Source: Metallosphaera tengchongensis (GTDB taxonomy: Archaea; Thermoproteota; Thermoprotei_A; Sulfolobales; Sulfolobaceae). Taken from it: a stretch of DNA of 64,000 bases. Of the stretch, positions 56,753 through 64,000 are shown one piece after another (the stretch's first letter is position 1; the number at the start of each line of letters is the position of its first letter). A program made the translations under genes and the position numbers. The notes under the pieces are model-generated. The model made no database searches and was not told the origin of the DNA. It saw nothing but the letters and a program-made list of their open reading frames with translations. The stretch spans positions 539,501 to 603,500 of the forward strand of contig NZ_CP049074.1 of NCBI RefSeq assembly GCF_013343295.1, in the 5' to 3' direction.

Positions 56753-57193
56753 TCACTCCTCTTCTTCCTCTTCCTCTTCTTCTTCGTTTTCTGCTTCTTC
56801 CTCCTCTGAAGTAACTTGGGAGGCGTAGTTGGTCAGCTCTTCTTTCAATTCATCAGTAAGGTAATAGGAAATGACATAGACTCTCTTATCCTGGAAGTTC
56901 TCCTCCTTCCACTGGTTGTCAAAGCTTATTATAAAAACAGGTAATTTCAGCATGGCGAAAGACTTGTCTTTTCCCGTGAGGAAATTTTTCGTCTTTTCAT
57001 ATATCTCTGGTTTTAGAGGTAGGGGTAGCTTAGCCTCCTGAGAGTCCCTCATTATAATGAAGTCTGAGGTGAGCTCGTTCCACTCCTTTAGGGCCTTCTC
57101 GGCTGTCCTCCTGACAACCTCTCCTATCTCTCCTTCTTCCACGAAATTCGAAGTGACCTTTCCTGACTCACTCTTCAGTATTATGACTTTCAT
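56753..57193 (-). CDS. Small protein with poly-glutamate tail, coupled to lysine methyltransferase
   Basis: A 146-residue protein. The first 120 residues are an alpha/beta domain (KVIILKSESGKVTS, KALKEWNELTSDFIIM, MLKLPVFIISFD, VYVISYYLTDELKEEL). The last 18 are nearly all glutamate, encoded by a CTT/CCT repeat at 56757-56787. Its ATG overlaps the stop of the methyltransferase gene. The acidic tail recalls small polymerase-binding or chaperone-like proteins; it lies convergent with polB1. I do not claim orthology with the Sulfolobus PolB1-binding protein PBP1, which also has an acidic tail as I recall. Confidence 0.65.
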   Translation of the reverse strand: MKVIILKSESGKVTSNFVEEGEIGEVVRRTAEKALKEWNELTSDFIIMRDSQEAKLPLPLKPEIYEKTKNFLTGKDKSFAMLKLPVFIISFDNQWKEENFQDKRVYVISYYLTDELKEELTNYASQVTSEEEEAENEEEEEEEEEE

Positions 57194-57687
57194 AGGTGTT
57201 CACCAATCACGTATAAGTAAACTAAGTGGTGCATGTTCCCATCTTCTACCTTAATGATTTCCTTAGGCTTCCATCCCCTCATCTCGAACTCGTGGGAAAC
57301 AACCCTCGTCCCAGGTTTGAGCTCCTTTTCAAACTTGGGTTTAAGCATCTCATTGGCGTTAGTCAACAAGAACAGAGTCACAACAGTTGCATCTGAAATG
57401 TTTTCGTCAAGGAAGTTGTTCCTTCTCAGCTCTACCTTGTCCATTACACCATTTTGGGCTGCGTTTTGTTGGGCTTCCTTTAATCTCTCTTCGCTTATAT
57501 CTACTCCAACGGCTTTCTTGGCTTTAAAGTCCTTTACAGCAGTTATTATTATCCTTCCGTCACCGCAACCTAAGTCGTACACAACATCGTTCTCCCCTAC
57601 CTTAGCTACCTCCAACATTTTCAAGACTACTTTTTCCGGTGTTGGTACAAAGGGCACGTGAGGAATTTCCTTATGTGGTTCAGTCAA
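57190..57687 (-). CDS. Archaeal protein lysine methyltransferase (aKMT-like)
   Basis: A 165-residue class I methyltransferase. Motif I is VYDLGCGDGRIIITAV, then VGVDISEERLKEA, and NNFLDENISDATVVTLFLLTNANEML. The short size, the N-terminal HVPFVPTPEKVVLKML and the C-terminal beta strands match the crenarchaeal broad-specificity lysine methyltransferase (aKMT of S. islandicus), which methylates Cren7, Sso7d-like and replication proteins. Coupled by ATGA to the acidic-tail protein, and 22 bases below the 110-residue gene. Confidence 0.8.
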   Translation of the reverse strand: MTEPHKEIPHVPFVPTPEKVVLKMLEVAKVGENDVVYDLGCGDGRIIITAVKDFKAKKAVGVDISEERLKEAQQNAAQNGVMDKVELRRNNFLDENISDATVVTLFLLTNANEMLKPKFEKELKPGTRVVSHEFEMRGWKPKEIIKVEDGNMHHLVYLYVIGEHL

Positions 57688-57709
57688 CTATCTCACTTAG
57701 GTAAATGAT

Positions 57710-58024
57710 TTATGAGACTAGATTTTTAATTTTGTTAAATGCTTCTTCCTTCCCTGCCTCAGGGTCTGGCTTCAGCTCCTTATTTAGAGGCATTTGGGTA
57801 AGTATAGGGTATATCCTCCCATCCTCCAGTTGAACCAGAAGCTGAGGTAGCCAGCTCATTCCGAACTCGTCCTTCTCGCCGTAGTCAGAAAGGAAAGCGT
57901 AGTCCTCTGACCTAGTTTCTATCTCGACTCCAAGTTCCTTTGAAATAGCTTGGGCTACGCTCATAAACCCCTTATGGTTGGGATGGGACTCTGAAGTTAC
58001 GAGGATCAGCTTTTTAGCTTTCAT
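57710..58024 (-). CDS. Conserved hypothetical protein
   Basis: About 104 residues from the ATG at 58024 (MKAKKLILVTSESHPNHKG); an in-frame TTG six codons upstream is less likely. Pattern: first strand, helix (FMSVAQAISKELGVEIE), then FGMSWLPQLLVQLEDGRIYPI, which resembles a thioredoxin-like fold with a proline after a strand, but no cysteines remain. First gene of the methyltransferase unit, divergent from the phosphatidyltransferase gene across a shared TATA-like GTTTATAAC at about 58051-58059. Confidence 0.6.
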   Translation of the reverse strand: MKAKKLILVTSESHPNHKGFMSVAQAISKELGVEIETRSEDYAFLSDYGEKDEFGMSWLPQLLVQLEDGRIYPILTQMPLNKELKPDPEAGKEEAFNKIKNLVS

Positions 58025-58074
58025 TGTTCTCTCACAATTCAAGCTAAGACGAAGTTTATAACGGTAGTGGTAAC

Positions 58075-58653
58075 ATGATCACAAACCTCAGACAGGAGTC
58101 GAAGAAGATTTTAAGGCCATTGGCCAAGGGACTCATTAGGCTAGGTCTTTCAGGTAATCAGGTCACGGCCCTAGGTCTTGTTGCGTCTATCCTTTTCCTT
58201 ATTGTCATGTATTTTACAAGGAATCCCATTTTAGGCTTCATAACATTGGTAGTTTCCTCACTGTTAGACGCATTGGACGGGGAGGTCGCTAGGTTAAGGG
58301 GAACTGCGGGTCCAATGGGTAGTTTTCTCGACTCCTCCTTTGACAGGTTAGAGGACGCAATTTTCATTTCTTCCCTGACTCTACTGGGTTTCCAATCACT
58401 CCTCACCGCCTTACTTGTTGGTATTTCCCTGTCCATTTCGTACCTTAGAGCTAAGGCCGAATCCTTGGGAATAAAGGCAGAAGGAAAAGGGTTAATTGAA
58501 AGGGGGGAGAGATTGATCTTTTTGTCCCTCATTCTCATATTCTTGGATTTCTTCCCACTGGTCTCTACGTCTCTTTTTTACATCCTAATCATAGCTTCAG
58601 TGATCACATTGTGGCAGAGATTTCATCTAGTGATATCAACGTTCCCAAAGTAG
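58075..58653 (+). CDS. CDP-alcohol phosphatidyltransferase (archaetidylinositol-phosphate synthase type)
   Basis: A 192-residue membrane enzyme with about five helices. The family motif DxxDGxxARxxxxxxxxGxxxDxxxD is complete (DALDGEVARLRGTAGPMGSFLDSSFDRLED). It transfers an alcohol phosphate to CDP-archaeol. Given an inositol-1-phosphate synthase gene in the same window, archaetidylinositol phosphate synthesis is the likely role, although glycerol phosphate is possible. Its 3' end overlaps the end of priL by 31 bases in opposite orientation. Confidence 0.85.
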   Translation: MITNLRQESKKILRPLAKGLIRLGLSGNQVTALGLVASILFLIVMYFTRNPILGFITLVVSSLLDALDGEVARLRGTAGPMGSFLDSSFDRLEDAIFISSLTLLGFQSLLTALLVGISLSISYLRAKAESLGIKAEGKGLIERGERLIFLSLILIFLDFFPLVSTSLFYILIIASVITLWQRFHLVISTFPK

Positions 58654-59543
58654 AACTGGAGGGGTGACTTAGTTCCGCAATTGGCTACGCACAGATTAAG
58701 TTCTTTCATTTTTTCACAAGAGTAGATCACCATCTTCTCCTTGAAGATTCCCTTGAGAGCTGAATCTAGGTTTTCCACCCCTCCCTTCTCTAGAACAAGG
58801 GAAATCGAGTCCAAGCTAGCCCCTGTGTTGGCCATATATGTAGCTAGAACTAACGCTTCTTCCTTGTTTCTATCCCTCTTCTCCATTAGTGCCTTCACGC
58901 AGGGAGGTGTCTTCCCTCCTCTGATGGAAATGATATCAATCAGGCTTTCAGGAATTTTATCCAATGGGATGGGTTTCACCAAGTCCCTCAACTTCTTGTA
59001 TAGGGCTAACTCCATAAGGAGAAGGAGTCTAGCCTTGTTCAGATGGACGTAACCTTTATGGAGTATGTTGGATGAAAGAGAGAGGGAATCTTCATGATGA
59101 CCTTTTGCAACTCTCAAATACTCTAAGAAATGAATTGAGTATTTAGCGGTGAGCGGTTTCTTACCCATATGAAAACGTAGTGGTGAGATCTTTAGGGTGT
59201 AACCTGACCACTTGGCAATTTCCTGTAGGACGTCATCGCTTTCCTTCTCCATCTCCCTTCTGAAATACCTGGACTCAGTCCTAAGGACTCTCTCTGTAAT
59301 TCTGTTGTCGTTTAAAACGCCCAAGATAAGGATGAGGGAATAAAACACCAGTTGCGGACTCATGTATTCCGAGTATCTCCTGACCTCTCCACCCTTCAAT
59401 ATATTAACAATCCTACCCTTGGCTTCCCTAATGGCTTTACCCTCAGTGCTCAGGAGGGTAAACAAGTCCGGTGCTCCCTCCTTCCTCAGGACTTCCTCGA
59501 TAGGTCTGAGGAAGGGGTACTTGCTAGAGTCTACTAATGCCAT
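58623..59543 (-). CDS. priL: DNA primase large subunit PriL
   Basis: A 306-residue protein, the same length as other Sulfolobales PriL proteins. Four cysteines that bind the C-terminal [4Fe-4S] cluster are present at 215 (TPPCVKAL), 276 (IYSCEKM), 285 (NLCVAN) and 289 (ANCG), followed by KSPLQFYFG. The N-terminal half has the helical PriS-docking region (LVFYSLILILGVLNDNR). It works with PriS (and PriX in this order) to make primers. Lies near polB1, as in related genomes. Confidence 0.93.
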   Translation of the reverse strand: MALVDSSKYPFLRPIEEVLRKEGAPDLFTLLSTEGKAIREAKGRIVNILKGGEVRRYSEYMSPQLVFYSLILILGVLNDNRITERVLRTESRYFRREMEKESDDVLQEIAKWSGYTLKISPLRFHMGKKPLTAKYSIHFLEYLRVAKGHHEDSLSLSSNILHKGYVHLNKARLLLLMELALYKKLRDLVKPIPLDKIPESLIDIISIRGGKTPPCVKALMEKRDRNKEEALVLATYMANTGASLDSISLVLEKGGVENLDSALKGIFKEKMVIYSCEKMKELNLCVANCGTKSPLQFYFGNVDITR

Positions 59544-59740
59544 GCCCCATAAACTATGGGGACGAGAAGGTAAAAAGCCGTAGTCAATAGTTTAAGTTAA
59601 GTCGTTGAGGTACATGATCTCACGCAATACGTACTAAGGCACTCCCTTCACAAGTACTTATCTTGCCCAACGTCACTCTTATCTGTTCACTTTATGAATT
59701 CCTTTAATAGGCAAACCAATCAATTTCAGTAGGTGGTTCA

Positions 59741-61447
59741 TTGAAGGTTCTTGTAGCTTCAGCTTGGCCGTACATTCAGACCGTGCCTCATTTAGGTAAC
59801 TTGATAGGTTCTATACTTTCCGCCGACGTCTTCGCTAGGTACGCAAGGCTAAAGTACGGGAGGGAGAACGTAGTGTTCGTTAGTGGGAGTGACGAACACG
59901 GCACGCCCATTGAGATAGAGGCAATTAAGAGGAAGGTTCACCCAAAGACCCTCACGGATTTAGCCCACGAGTACGACAGTGAGCTTTTCATCAAAACTTG
60001 GAACATAAGCTTTGACAACTACACAAGGACTGAATCTGAAGTACACAAGGCGTTTGTTAGGGATTTCTTCCTGGGACTTACCAAATACATTACTGTTGAG
60101 GAGGAGGATCTTCCCTACTGTGAAAACGATAAGCTCTTCCTTCCTGATAGATTCATCCATGGAACGTGCCCGTATTGTGGGTATGAGGACGCCAGGGGTG
60201 ATCAATGCGATAAGTGTGGGAGGTTACTTTCACCTTCACTACTAATCAATCCAAGGTGCGCCATTTGCGGCTCGAAGCCTGTCATCAGAAAGACCAAGCA
60301 TTGGTTCTTTGATTTAAGACCTTTCTCCGATCCAATCAAGAAATGGATAACCTTGTCTCAGGACATGCCAGAGAACGTAAAGGGGACAGCTCTTAGCTGG
60401 ATCAATGAAGGTTTGAAGCCAAGAAGTTTAACTAGGGACAACTCCTGGGGTATCCCTGCTCCCTTTCCTGGAGCTGAAGGCAAGACCATTTACGTCTGGT
60501 TTGAAGCTCTTCTGGGTTACATCTCAGCCACTGTTGAGTACTTCCTAAGGAGAGGTGAGCCTGAACGTTGGAAGGAGTTCTGGGAGGAAGGAAAGGTCAG
60601 AAGCTACTACTTCATTGGGAAAGACAACATTCCCTTCCATGCAGTAATCTTACCTGCCATGCTCTTAGCTTCAGGTAAAGGCTATTCCCTCCCCTCTGTC
60701 ATAGGGGCTACAGAGTACCTTATGTACGAAGGACAGAAGTTTAGCAAAAGTAGGAGGATAGGTATATGGATTGATGAAGCCCCTAAAATTATGGATGTAG
60801 ACTACTGGAGGTTCATCCTCATAAGAATGAGACCGGAGGAGAGGGATATGAACTTTACGTGGTCAGAGGCCGTGAAGATAGTGAACACGGAGCTCAATGA
60901 TGATATTGGAAATCTAGTGAACAGGGTAGTGACCATGCTGAATAGGTATTTTGAAGGGAAAGTCCCGGAACCTGCTAATCTGAGCGAATTGGATCGTGGC
61001 TTGGTGGATAAGCTTAATGAGACTGTGGACAAAACTTCTAACCTTTTTGAAAGGGCTAAACTCAGGGGTGCTACTGAGGAGATACTTAACCTAGCCAGGG
61101 AGGCAAACGCTTACCTCAATAAAAAGGCACCTTGGGACAAGGTGAAGACTGACAGGACCGATGCTTCAAACACCCTCTTCGTTTCTTTCAACGTTGTGAG
61201 ATCCATAGCTATAATGCTCTACCCGTTTATACCGGTCAAGGCTCAGGAGATCTACGACCAGATAAACCAGGGAGATCTAAACGATGAGAGATGGGACAGG
61301 GCTAAGGAGCTAATCTACGGTGTAGTTGTCGGCAAACCTAGACCTATCTTTAAGAAGTTGCCGTCCGATTTCGAGAAGGGTGTGAACGAAATTTTAGACA
61401 GTGTAAGGAAGGAAGTAGAAAAAGAGAGACCAACTTTACTTAAATAG
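59741..61447 (+). CDS. metG: Methionyl-tRNA synthetase
   Basis: A 568-residue class I synthetase starting at TTG. The HIGH motif is PHLGNLIGS, the zinc knuckles are CPYCGYEDARGDQCDKCG and CAICG, and the KMSKS loop is KFSKSRRIGIWI. Tryptophan-rich WFDLRPFSDPI and the anticodon-binding helical domain from about residue 390 follow. The C-terminal EMAP-like dimerisation domain found in some archaeal enzymes is absent. An AGGTGGT ribosome-binding-like sequence lies six bases before the TTG. Confidence 0.95.
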   Translation: MKVLVASAWPYIQTVPHLGNLIGSILSADVFARYARLKYGRENVVFVSGSDEHGTPIEIEAIKRKVHPKTLTDLAHEYDSELFIKTWNISFDNYTRTESEVHKAFVRDFFLGLTKYITVEEEDLPYCENDKLFLPDRFIHGTCPYCGYEDARGDQCDKCGRLLSPSLLINPRCAICGSKPVIRKTKHWFFDLRPFSDPIKKWITLSQDMPENVKGTALSWINEGLKPRSLTRDNSWGIPAPFPGAEGKTIYVWFEALLGYISATVEYFLRRGEPERWKEFWEEGKVRSYYFIGKDNIPFHAVILPAMLLASGKGYSLPSVIGATEYLMYEGQKFSKSRRIGIWIDEAPKIMDVDYWRFILIRMRPEERDMNFTWSEAVKIVNTELNDDIGNLVNRVVTMLNRYFEGKVPEPANLSELDRGLVDKLNETVDKTSNLFERAKLRGATEEILNLAREANAYLNKKAPWDKVKTDRTDASNTLFVSFNVVRSIAIMLYPFIPVKAQEIYDQINQGDLNDERWDRAKELIYGVVVGKPRPIFKKLPSDFEKGVNEILDSVRKEVEKERPTLLK

Positions 61448-61448
61448 G

Positions 61449-63545
61449 TCAAGATATTTCGACCGAAGCCATTAGAGGTTCAAATTTCTTTCCTCTACCT
61501 TCGTAAAACTTGCTAAACATTTCGTAGAAGTGAAGCCTCATGTCCTGTATGAATACCACTAGACCTTCCAAGCCTATTGCCAAAAGGTTCCCTATTATGA
61601 GGATAACTATGGCTGCTGGGCTGGTGGCTATACTAAGCAGACTGGGGGTTCCCACAGCTAGGTAGGCCATGTAGGAGAAAGCGTAAAGCAGGTAATAGTG
61701 GGCTAGGGCAAATACCAAGATCCTTATGAAGGATATCGTATTTGACAGAAGAAGAATAGCGGCCTCGAACCCTCCTTCGATGAAGCCCATTGCCAGGGCG
61801 CTACCTGTAGCCATGTGTTCGTGCTTCCTCAGGATGTATGCCTTGGCTAGCCAGTTGTAGATCAGCCCTATTTCCACCCACACAATAAGTACGTAGGCAA
61901 GGGCCGAGGTTGGGGTGCTCAGATCAGGATGGAAGGAGCTCAACAGGTTCTGCAGTATATAGCCCAGCAGCTCTCCTACCTTACCGAAGTAATGGCTCGG
62001 ATCTGTAACTCCGTATCCGAAGATGATCAGAGGCACTGTATATATAACTAGTAGGGGGAGTTTCTCGAACAGGAGGAACTCCGAGTCCCTCTTCTTAATT
62101 GCGTTAATTACCCCCAGCAATGAACTGACGAATAACGCTATGGCACCGAGGAGAATGGAGAGGATGATGGTGTGCTCTATGGACGTGCTGGTGCTGTACT
62201 CACCGAATGGTAGTAGCGGTGAAAGAGCCTCAGTAACAGAGACCGGTACGGGCCAGACACTATCCAAGGGACCCGAAACGTTAGCTATTCCCATCTCCTT
62301 TAACCCTCCCACAGGGAGAGGACCGAAGAAGTCTCTGGCAAGGAAGCCTGTCACCATCGCAACCACTGAGGAGTAGCCCAAGATCAGGGATAGGTTCTTG
62401 ATGTTCGTGCTACCCTTCTTGACTCCGTAACGGTGGAAGAAAACAGCGAAAACTAGGAGAACCAGTGCGTTACCAACGTCTGGGAACATAAGTCCAAATA
62501 GAAGTGGGAAAGTGACGATAAGGAACACAAGGGGAGATATTTCCCAATATGACGGAGTGCCGTAAATCTCCACCACTGACTCTATGGCCGCGATGCTCTT
62601 GGGTAGGTCCACGTAGGTCGGTGGCTCCTCTGCCTCACCGAACCTCTTTGGCGTTACGCTATAAACGAAGGCAAACTTCTCGAGGGATTTCTTTAGACGT
62701 CCAAGGAACTTCTCAGGCATGTACCCCTCAATCTGCACGAAATGATCTGAAACTCTGGCCTTTGAAAGGAGGCTTAGCGCGTCCCTCACGGTCAGAAGCC
62801 TACCATACAGGTTGTTGAGTTCCCTCTGGTTTTCCTTTATTTTCCTCATTAAGTTCTCCCTGGTCTCCCCCAGGATTTTCTCAAGTTCGCTGAGCCTCTC
62901 CTTCATTGAACTGTAGACCTCAAACGGGGATTTACCGTCCTGAGTCTCAAATTTCCTAGCACCGATCTCCTTTAAGAGAGCTTCCAATTGAACCTTTCCC
63001 TTCAGGGTCACGAGAAGAGTTGCATACTTTCCGTTGGATGTCTCCCTTGTTTCAACGAATACGTCCTTCCTTTCCCTGACCTTACTCATTTGTTCCTTAG
63101 TGAGCAGAGTAAGCACTACCTCGAGTCTCTCGAGGGAGTACAACCTGCTTAGGTTCACAGTAATGGAACTGAAGGGCTCGATCTCAGTAAGCTGCGCTTT
63201 GATTACATCTATTTCGCCCTTAAGCTTTCCTATTTCCTCCAGTAGCTCCTTATACCTGAACTCCTGGAGCGACGCCTCCTCCGCGGTCTTTTTAGCTAGG
63301 TCCACCCATGCGGAATCTACCTTCATAGCTCCTGATGGCTCGATTGTGGCACCAGCAATCTCTATTATTAACCTTATTTTATTGACGTGGTCCTGGATCG
63401 GCGTTAGTTCCCTCCTCGCCTCCTCTATCCTCTCGTTGGATATGGGGTGGGACGGCTCCACTGGCTCCATCTTTCCGAGCTTCAGTATCTCCTTAACCAC
63501 GTTATCCTTTTCCTTGATGGGTGAGATTATTTCTACTTTTACCAT
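61449..63545 (-). CDS. atpI: A-type ATP synthase subunit I (a subunit)
   Basis: About 698 residues. The N-terminal 330 residues are a cytoplasmic arm rich in coiled coil (peripheral-stalk attachment). Then about eight membrane helices follow, with the FPLLFGLMFPDVGNALVLLV segment typical of V/A-type a subunits and a late SFIRILVFALAHYYLLYAF helix carrying the essential arginine. ATG 63545 (MVKVEIISPIKEKDN) is preferred; a TTG at 63563 lies in frame, 27 bases from a TATA-like AGATATAAC, so either is possible. Divergent from atpF. Confidence 0.93.
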   Translation of the reverse strand: MVKVEIISPIKEKDNVVKEILKLGKMEPVEPSHPISNERIEEARRELTPIQDHVNKIRLIIEIAGATIEPSGAMKVDSAWVDLAKKTAEEASLQEFRYKELLEEIGKLKGEIDVIKAQLTEIEPFSSITVNLSRLYSLERLEVVLTLLTKEQMSKVRERKDVFVETRETSNGKYATLLVTLKGKVQLEALLKEIGARKFETQDGKSPFEVYSSMKERLSELEKILGETRENLMRKIKENQRELNNLYGRLLTVRDALSLLSKARVSDHFVQIEGYMPEKFLGRLKKSLEKFAFVYSVTPKRFGEAEEPPTYVDLPKSIAAIESVVEIYGTPSYWEISPLVFLIVTFPLLFGLMFPDVGNALVLLVFAVFFHRYGVKKGSTNIKNLSLILGYSSVVAMVTGFLARDFFGPLPVGGLKEMGIANVSGPLDSVWPVPVSVTEALSPLLPFGEYSTSTSIEHTIILSILLGAIALFVSSLLGVINAIKKRDSEFLLFEKLPLLVIYTVPLIIFGYGVTDPSHYFGKVGELLGYILQNLLSSFHPDLSTPTSALAYVLIVWVEIGLIYNWLAKAYILRKHEHMATGSALAMGFIEGGFEAAILLLSNTISFIRILVFALAHYYLLYAFSYMAYLAVGTPSLLSIATSPAAIVILIIGNLLAIGLEGLVVFIQDMRLHFYEMFSKFYEGRGKKFEPLMASVEIS

Positions 63546-63595
63546 GTTTTCAGGAAGGATCAATACACTATCGGGGGAAATATGAGTTATATCTT

Positions 63596-63608
63596 AAAAA
63601 TATTTAAT
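63596..63608. promoter_or_regulatory. Divergent ATP synthase promoter region
   Basis: AAAAATATTTAAT sits about 29 bases before the atpF ATG; on the other strand AGATATAAC (about 63585-63593) serves atpI. Only 67 bases separate the two coding regions. Confidence 0.5.
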
Positions 63609-63630
63609 CCTCATAACAAATGAGGTCAGT

Positions 63631-63933
63631 ATGGGTAAAATTCTTTTAATCGGTGATAGGTACACGGTTTCCCTTTTTAGGACAATGGGGGCTGAGGGAA
63701 AAGTCATTGAGGATCCTTTCGCTCTGGAAAAGGAGATAGAGACAGCAAAGAAAAGGGAAGACCTAGACCTCGTTTTGATAACGAGGGACCTCTACGAACC
63801 AGTGAGGGAGAAGTTAGACGGGGTGATCTCAACGCAGACTAAGCCTCTGGTGACAATAATCCCTTCACCTTTCTCTGAGTCGAAGCCTGTTGACGTGAGG
63901 AAGATGGTTTTAAAGGCTTTGGGGTTTGGGTGA
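63631..63933 (+). CDS. atpF: A-type ATP synthase subunit F
   Basis: One hundred residues: KILLIGDRYTVSLFRTMGAEGKVI, then LDLVLITRDLYEPVREKLDG and PLVTIIPSPFSE, the CheY-like fold of V/A-type subunit F, which sits in the central stalk. A GAGGT ribosome-binding sequence lies five bases before the ATG. It precedes atpE by six bases. Confidence 0.93.
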   Translation: MGKILLIGDRYTVSLFRTMGAEGKVIEDPFALEKEIETAKKREDLDLVLITRDLYEPVREKLDGVISTQTKPLVTIIPSPFSESKPVDVRKMVLKALGFG

Positions 63934-63939
63934 TAGTAA

Positions 63940-64000
63940 ATGGTCTCTATAGAGGAATTAATGGAGCAGGTAGCCCAATCTGAGATAGAAGTGATAAAGG
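63940..64000 (+). CDS. atpE: A-type ATP synthase subunit E, 5' end only
   Basis: From the ATG at 63940 the frame reads MVSIEELMEQVAQSEIEVIK to the window edge. The acidic helical opening and the place after atpF fit subunit E of the peripheral stalk, but only 20 codons are seen. Confidence 0.6.
   Translation, partial: MVSIEELMEQVAQSEIEVIK

Noticed and set aside
56753-57193. Acidic-tail protein as PBP1, the PolB1-binding subunit
   Set aside because: Acidic tail and proximity to polB1 fit, but I recall PBP1 at a different locus in Saccharolobus, so orthology is not claimed.

Overview
The window comes from a thermoacidophilic crenarchaeon of the order Sulfolobales. Evidence: a RpoL/Csl4/Dph2/L10e cluster, crenarchaeal PolB1 and PriL, an XPD helicase, a complex I operon without the NADH-oxidising subunits, DUF2175, archaeal protein lysine methyltransferase, leaderless genes with a TATA box about 26-28 bases before the start codon, and an SSV1-type virus integrase. 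Moderate GC content and gene order resemble Metallosphaera, but the genus is a guess.

Layout. 1-1.2 kb: a cut-off DUF72 gene, transcription factor S and a decayed TnpB end. 1.2-6.7 kb (minus strand): L10e-dph2-csl4-rpoL-small ORF, then a small ORF-xpd-thioredoxin-like operon. 6.8-15.5 kb: a Rieske protein, aroD, and an overlapping minus-strand operon (109-aa ORF, tyrA, aroG, aroB, aroE, aroC, aroK, aroA) that with aroD covers the shikimate pathway to chorismate and prephenate. 15.5-25 kb: split transketolase (which could supply erythrose 4-phosphate), an E1-like enzyme, a flippase-like membrane protein, a RecJ/Cdc45-like protein, the KEOPS subunit Pcc1, and a two-gene glutamate synthase.

25-35.2 kb is the accessory region. 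tRNA-Gly(UCC) at 26429-26504 is the target of a 5.27-kb integrated element bounded by exact 45-base copies of the tRNA 3' half. The element's SSV1-like integrase gene is split between its two ends. Inside are a large P-loop replication protein, a small partner, a divergent winged-helix regulator, and a 600-base noncoding region with phased repeats that looks like an origin. Around the element lie TnpB/IS200-IS605 relics, including a TnpB pseudogene whose middle third is inverted and a MITE-like remnant.

35.2-64 kb returns to core genes: superoxide dismutase, nucleotidyltransferase, ThyX, the nuo operon (nuoA-C-D-H-I-J-K, a fused nuoM-nuoL, nuoN; no nuoB seen), inositol-1-phosphate synthase followed by a C/D box guide RNA, a large surface glycoprotein, tRNA-Arg(GCG), PolB1, a lysine methyltransferase operon, a CDP-alcohol phosphatidyltransferase, PriL, MetG, and the start of the A-type ATP synthase locus (atpI divergent from atpF-atpE). 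All database-type statements are from memory of protein families; nothing was searched.
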